From Ostrinia nubilalis (taxonomy: Eukaryota > Arthropoda > Insecta > Lepidoptera > Crambidae): a DNA stretch of 64,000 nucleotides. Made by a program: the position numbers and the translations under genes. Location: positions 9,976,001-10,040,000 of the forward strand of contig NC_087119.1 in NCBI RefSeq assembly GCF_963855985.1, written 5' to 3'. Below the pieces are notes generated by a model. That model searched no databases. It saw nothing but the letters and a program-made list of their open reading frames with translations, and was not told the origin of the DNA. Shown here in pieces: positions 60,704 to 64,000 of the stretch; positions within the stretch are counted from its first letter, which is position 1, and each line of letters opens with the position of its first letter.

Positions 60704-60861
60704 TATAAGTATATACAATTTATTTAAAACTACCACACGGTTTTGTTATGGTGCCTTGCTTTTCTCTCTAGAGTTTTCTTGCCTTGTCTCCTAACCTAAA
60801 TAGTTTTATATCTGGCACTTAGCCAGAAGGATATCTTAGACTTGTCATGCTCACTAAAATG

Positions 60862-61874
60862 CATAGCTGGGCATTAACTCGTTAATCCATTAATCGTTAA
60901 TTAACGAAGTTAACATTTCTGTTAACGGATTAACTTTTAAGTTAACTTTAAAAAATGTTAAATTATTCTAAGTCCGTTAATCGTTAATCCAGTACCTACT
61001 ATTTACCAAAAAGATACAGCAGGCACGCTGAAAAACGCTAGTAAAACGCGTTCTGACAAGTTCGTTTGGGCTTCCACCCGATCACTAACGATAACGACAC
61101 TTGTTAGTATATAATGTGTGTGACAACTCTTGCAACTGAATTTAAGACCAGTTTTCTTCAACCGATTGAGCTGAAATTTGGTATACTTATGTAAGTACGA
61201 TGACAATGCAATGTTATGGTACCATTGAACTGGTCTGATGATGGAGTCTTGAGATGGCCATAGGAACTCCTAAATGAAACGGCGGCATCGCATCGAATTT
61301 GGGTTCGTTGTATTTGTCTTTTCGAGCACTTTCGTACTAGATGATGTCCTGGGTCCTAATGATGGAGTCAGGAGGTGGCCATAGGAATTCCTAAACGAAA
61401 CGGTGGAAACTCATCGAGTTTGGGTTTGCTGGATTTGTCTTTTCGAGCACTTTAGTGCTAAATTGTATTGTAATTGAACCAAGGCTCTGAGATTGAGATA
61501 CTACTAAAAAGTGTAAAATAAAATTATAATAATTAAAAAACTTTTTTAAAAACAAGCTTTTATTCTGAAATGCAGTTGTACTAAAACGAAAAAATAATTG
61601 TACTTATGCAAGGTTCAAATAATTTCGAAAGCTTGTAGCGCAAACATAAAAGAGGAATAAATTCCATGCGCGATACAAGCTTTCGAAATTATTTGAACTT
61701 TGCATACAATTATTTTTTTCGTTTTATTATCTTGTGTTAACGGATTAACGATTAACGTTAACTTGCGTTAAATCTTGCGAAATGTAACGTTTTAACGTTT
61801 AACGAAGTTAATTTTTTTATTAACGGTTTAACGATTAACGAAGTTAACTATTTGATTAACGGTGCCCAGCTATG
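60862..61874. mobile_element. hAT-like non-autonomous element with perfect 8-base target duplication
   Basis: CTAAAATG flanks the element on both sides (60854-60861 and 61875-61882). The termini CATAGCTGGGCA and TGCCCAGCTATG are perfect inverted repeats. Subterminal zones are dense in TTAACG and GTTAATCG motifs. Inside lie two direct copies of a block of roughly 110 bases (about 61,233-61,335 and 61,357-61,455, each with GGAGTC, TGGCCATAGGAA and CTTTTCGAGCACTTT). An inner inverted repeat (about 61,586-61,726, arms containing CAAATAATTTCGAAAGCTTG) is also present. Length is 1,013 bases, with no transposase frame. Confidence 0.9.
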
Positions 61875-62189
61875 CTAAAATGTCTCTGGGGTAGTGGCGT
61901 GTGAGGCGGGTCGTTACATTCCCTATAATATGGTCGAGTGAAGCGATGGCTGGTTCACACGTCATGTCTGTGAACAGGCGCTGCCTTCGGGGACTGGTCA
62001 AGGAAAGATATACCTGACATAAAATATATGTATCAAAACGCAACAATTAACCTAGAAATTAGCACGGCACGCGGTCTCGTGCTAGATGGGCGTCTTAAAG
62101 GCCACCTTCTATCAACGGGAGCGCGTGGTAAGTAACTTGCTTCTGAATGTATGTAACTTCCTACTTTTTTATATTTTTTTATATTTTTA

Positions 62190-62385
62190 AACCGGCAGAC
62201 AGTGGTGACTGAGTTTGTTGCGGCGCTTCTTCTCAGCACTTGCCAAATGTTTGTCTCGAAGCGCTGGTAGGGCAAAAAAAGAATGAGACATGTATAGGCT
62301 CCTTAAGAGCATTTGACGATTTGCAAGAACTAATTTAATTAGTCTAAACAAATAAAGATAATTTTGATTTTGATTTTTGATTTTA
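62190..62385 (+). repeat. SINE or LINE 3' end with TTTTGATTT tail
   Basis: It starts ACCGGCAGACAGTGGTGACT, contains GCGGCGCTTCTTCTCAGCAC and GACATGTATAGGCTCCTTAA, and ends in repeated GATTTTGATTTT. It is the opposite-orientation relative of 35129-35338. Confidence 0.75.
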
Positions 62386-62646
62386 AGCCTTGCTGCAGAC
62401 TAAAAACTTTTAGTCGGCCGATAGTTGGGCCCGATTCTAATTTGTATGAATAAAATTATTCATTCGGCCGATGGATAACATTATAAGTGTAATTTATTTA
62501 TTTAATTAATTAAAATGTTTGTTTGTGCGCACTTTCATTACATGTCCATATTGGTTAACATCTCGACTCAACTAAGTATTTATCGGCCGACAAAGAGTCT
62601 GTGGTCTGCGGCTAAGCTAAAAGTCGGTGGTCTGCGTCTAGACTTA

Positions 62647-62759
62647 GACACCCAAAGCAGTCAAAAAGTTCGCAACACGTCTTTGTTACAATTAAATTGG
62701 AATAAGGTCAACTTTTAGTTCACTTTGGGTGTCACGAACTATTCGACGCTGACTGTAGG
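62647..62759 (-). repeat. Interspersed repeat (partner at 13,107)
   Basis: It contains GTTCGCAACACGTCTTTGTT and ACTTTGGGTGTC, the complement of the segment at 13107-13215. Just upstream (62,393-62,640) another repeat with GTCGGCCGATAG and TATCGGCCGAC inverted motifs is present. Confidence 0.6.
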
Positions 62760-62904
62760 TAGGCCTACCTACCTAAAAAGTAAAAACAGTTTATCACGAC
62801 TTTGTTAATTATCAGGTGCGGTAAATAAATAAATGAAAATATTTCTTGTGCCGTATAGATCAGCATTTAATTAAATACATAAAAATTATCACCATTCAAT
62901 AATA

Positions 62905-63741
62905 TTATCCGACAAGAATAAGAGTATCGCTAATGAATTTGTACGGCGGAACTTCCAAATTTAACGGCGCTGGTCCCTTGCGCGCTCGGCCGATGTTGTC
63001 ATAGTGACTTCCATGGCACGGACAGTAAAAGCCTCCCGACCAGTCGCCAGAGTTTGGGATCGGCACGCAGCCAAGGTGCGTGCAAATGCCAATCACCACC
63101 AACCATTCTGGCTTGACGCACCGCTGCTCCTGGGTTTCCGGGTCACGTAAAGAGGCCACTGGCGTCGACTCCTCCAAAGCTATGTCAGCTGCAGTGCGGT
63201 TCTTAATAAACAATGGCTTCCCTCGCCACTTGTACGACGAACACCCACCTGGTGCCACCTTAGATAGGTCGACTTCAATCGACGCCAATGCGAGCACATC
63301 TGCTGGGGCTGCCATGTATGTTATCAAGTCGTATGCAAACGTTTTTATCGCGTAACCCCCGCACAAGTAACCAAAGAAGCCCATAACGTAAGTGTATCCA
63401 GGTTTGGCATCACCTGAGCCCCACGTGGTTCTCCTGACATCCGTGTAGTCCTCTTTCCTGTAAGCGTCGAAGTTTGGGAATTCGACATCTCGGTGAAGTT
63501 TGGGTGGTGGACACTTGTAACGGACTTGTGTGAGAAGAAAGGTTGAGGGTATTCTTTGGTTAGCGCACGGTTTGAGCTGCAATCTCTCTGACGGCCTTGC
63601 GCGGTTCCACTCCGCTTTACGCCGATCCTCTGGATCTGTGCTTGCAGACTGTGATGGTTTTAGAAAGTCTTTACAACATGGCGTAGTCCAAAAATTTACC
63701 CGACTAAAACGAGACAAACAGCCACCATTCATAAGATTCAT
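62905..63741 (-). CDS. RFeSP: Intronless, divergent Rieske iron-sulfur protein of cytochrome bc1 complex
   Basis: A single uninterrupted frame of 278 residues. The Rieske subunit passes electrons from ubiquinol to cytochrome c1 in complex III of the inner mitochondrial membrane. The fold is complete: CTHLGC at 220-225 and YCPCHGSHYD at 239-248. Cys220, His222, Cys240 and His243 are the expected 2Fe-2S ligands, and Cys225/Cys242 the expected disulfide. The membrane segment is at about 115-140 and the flexible hinge at about 143-160 (MAAPADVLALASIEVDLS). The end, GPAPLNLEVPPYKF...LILVG, is typical. The N-terminal 80 residues are unlike the usual presequence and rich in Arg, Lys and Cys. The lack of introns and many substitutions suggest a retroposed or duplicated paralogue rather than the main gene. 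The symbol therefore denotes the family. Confidence 0.88.
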   Translation of the reverse strand: MNLMNGGCLSRFSRVNFWTTPCCKDFLKPSQSASTDPEDRRKAEWNRARPSERLQLKPCANQRIPSTFLLTQVRYKCPPPKLHRDVEFPNFDAYRKEDYTDVRRTTWGSGDAKPGYTYVMGFFGYLCGGYAIKTFAYDLITYMAAPADVLALASIEVDLSKVAPGGCSSYKWRGKPLFIKNRTAADIALEESTPVASLRDPETQEQRCVKPEWLVVIGICTHLGCVPIPNSGDWSGGFYCPCHGSHYDNIGRARKGPAPLNLEVPPYKFISDTLILVG

Positions 63742-63954
63742 TATACCAATTAATTCGTTTCATAAATTTACACCATCATAAACATTTTACTTAGCAAACT
63801 TTACAAAATAATTTCCCACTCTGATTAATTATTTTGACAACTTCATTAGACATAAAGTGACAGTGTAAATAAAATAGTTCTAATTATAAATTTTAAGTAT
63901 GGCATAAAAAACTCCTTTCACCTCCCGTGTCTACTTTAACATACTATACACTAA
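63742..63954. other. Upstream flank of the Rieske gene
   Basis: AT-rich sequence of about 210 bases between the Rieske start codon and a MITE. It should hold the promoter, but no clear core motif could be assigned. Confidence 0.4.
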
Positions 63955-64000
63955 GGCTGGGTTGCACCATCTTACTATAACTTTGACAAACGTCAAAAAT
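63955..64000. repeat. MITE of the GGCTGGGTTGCACCATCTTA family, cut by window end
   Basis: It begins GGCTGGGTTGCACCATCTTA after a TAA (63952-63954) and continues with CTTTGACAAACGTCAAAAAT. It matches the copy at 28245-28362. The right end lies beyond the window. Confidence 0.8.

Overview
This is a eukaryotic, animal window, most likely from a moth or butterfly (Lepidoptera). It is AT-rich and intron-rich with GT-AG splice sites. It is crowded with short interspersed elements and MITEs of a lepidopteran type, for example copies ending in the GCGGGCGGAAAGCTAGT motif and pieces of the CATCATCATCAACAGTCC family. The species cannot be named from sequence alone. Nothing bacterial was seen: no operons, CRISPR arrays or rRNA genes. 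No full tRNA gene was recognised.

Layout. (1) 1-10,400: non-coding with repeats, probably upstream or intronic to the first gene. (2) 10,401-32,095, plus strand: the 3' part (seven coding exons, 345 codons) of a discoidin domain receptor tyrosine kinase (Ddr). It covers the juxtamembrane tail and the whole kinase domain; the extracellular and membrane exons are not seen and should lie further 5'. The first intron is 17.5 kb and carries, on the minus strand, a small two-exon gene of unknown function (132 residues, 10,904-11,623). The same intron holds a decayed coding sequence of unknown origin (about 15,000-16,190, minus) and several transposable elements. (3) 32,096-46,880: a long gene-less stretch, AT-rich and repeat-poor from about 43,100 to 45,650. 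(4) 46,888-58,693, minus strand: a complete 11-exon polypeptide N-acetylgalactosaminyltransferase of the GALNT11/Pgant35A type, 696 residues. I assembled it exon by exon with every splice phase consistent. (5) 58,700-62,900: intergenic sequence with a 1.1-kb foldback element and a 1.0-kb hAT-like element. (6) 62,905-63,741, minus strand: an intronless, divergent Rieske iron-sulfur protein of respiratory complex III (278 residues).

The genes are not functionally linked as far as can be seen: a collagen-receptor-type kinase, a Golgi mucin-type O-glycosylation enzyme and a mitochondrial electron carrier. The points most worth a second look are: the Ddr kinase, whose DFG motif reads DYA and whose hinge region is eroded; the nested unknown gene; the unidentified decayed coding region; an acidic insert in the catalytic domain of the GalNAc-transferase; the intronless Rieske paralogue; and several PIF/Harbinger-like MITEs sitting within a few tens of bases of splice sites in two different genes.
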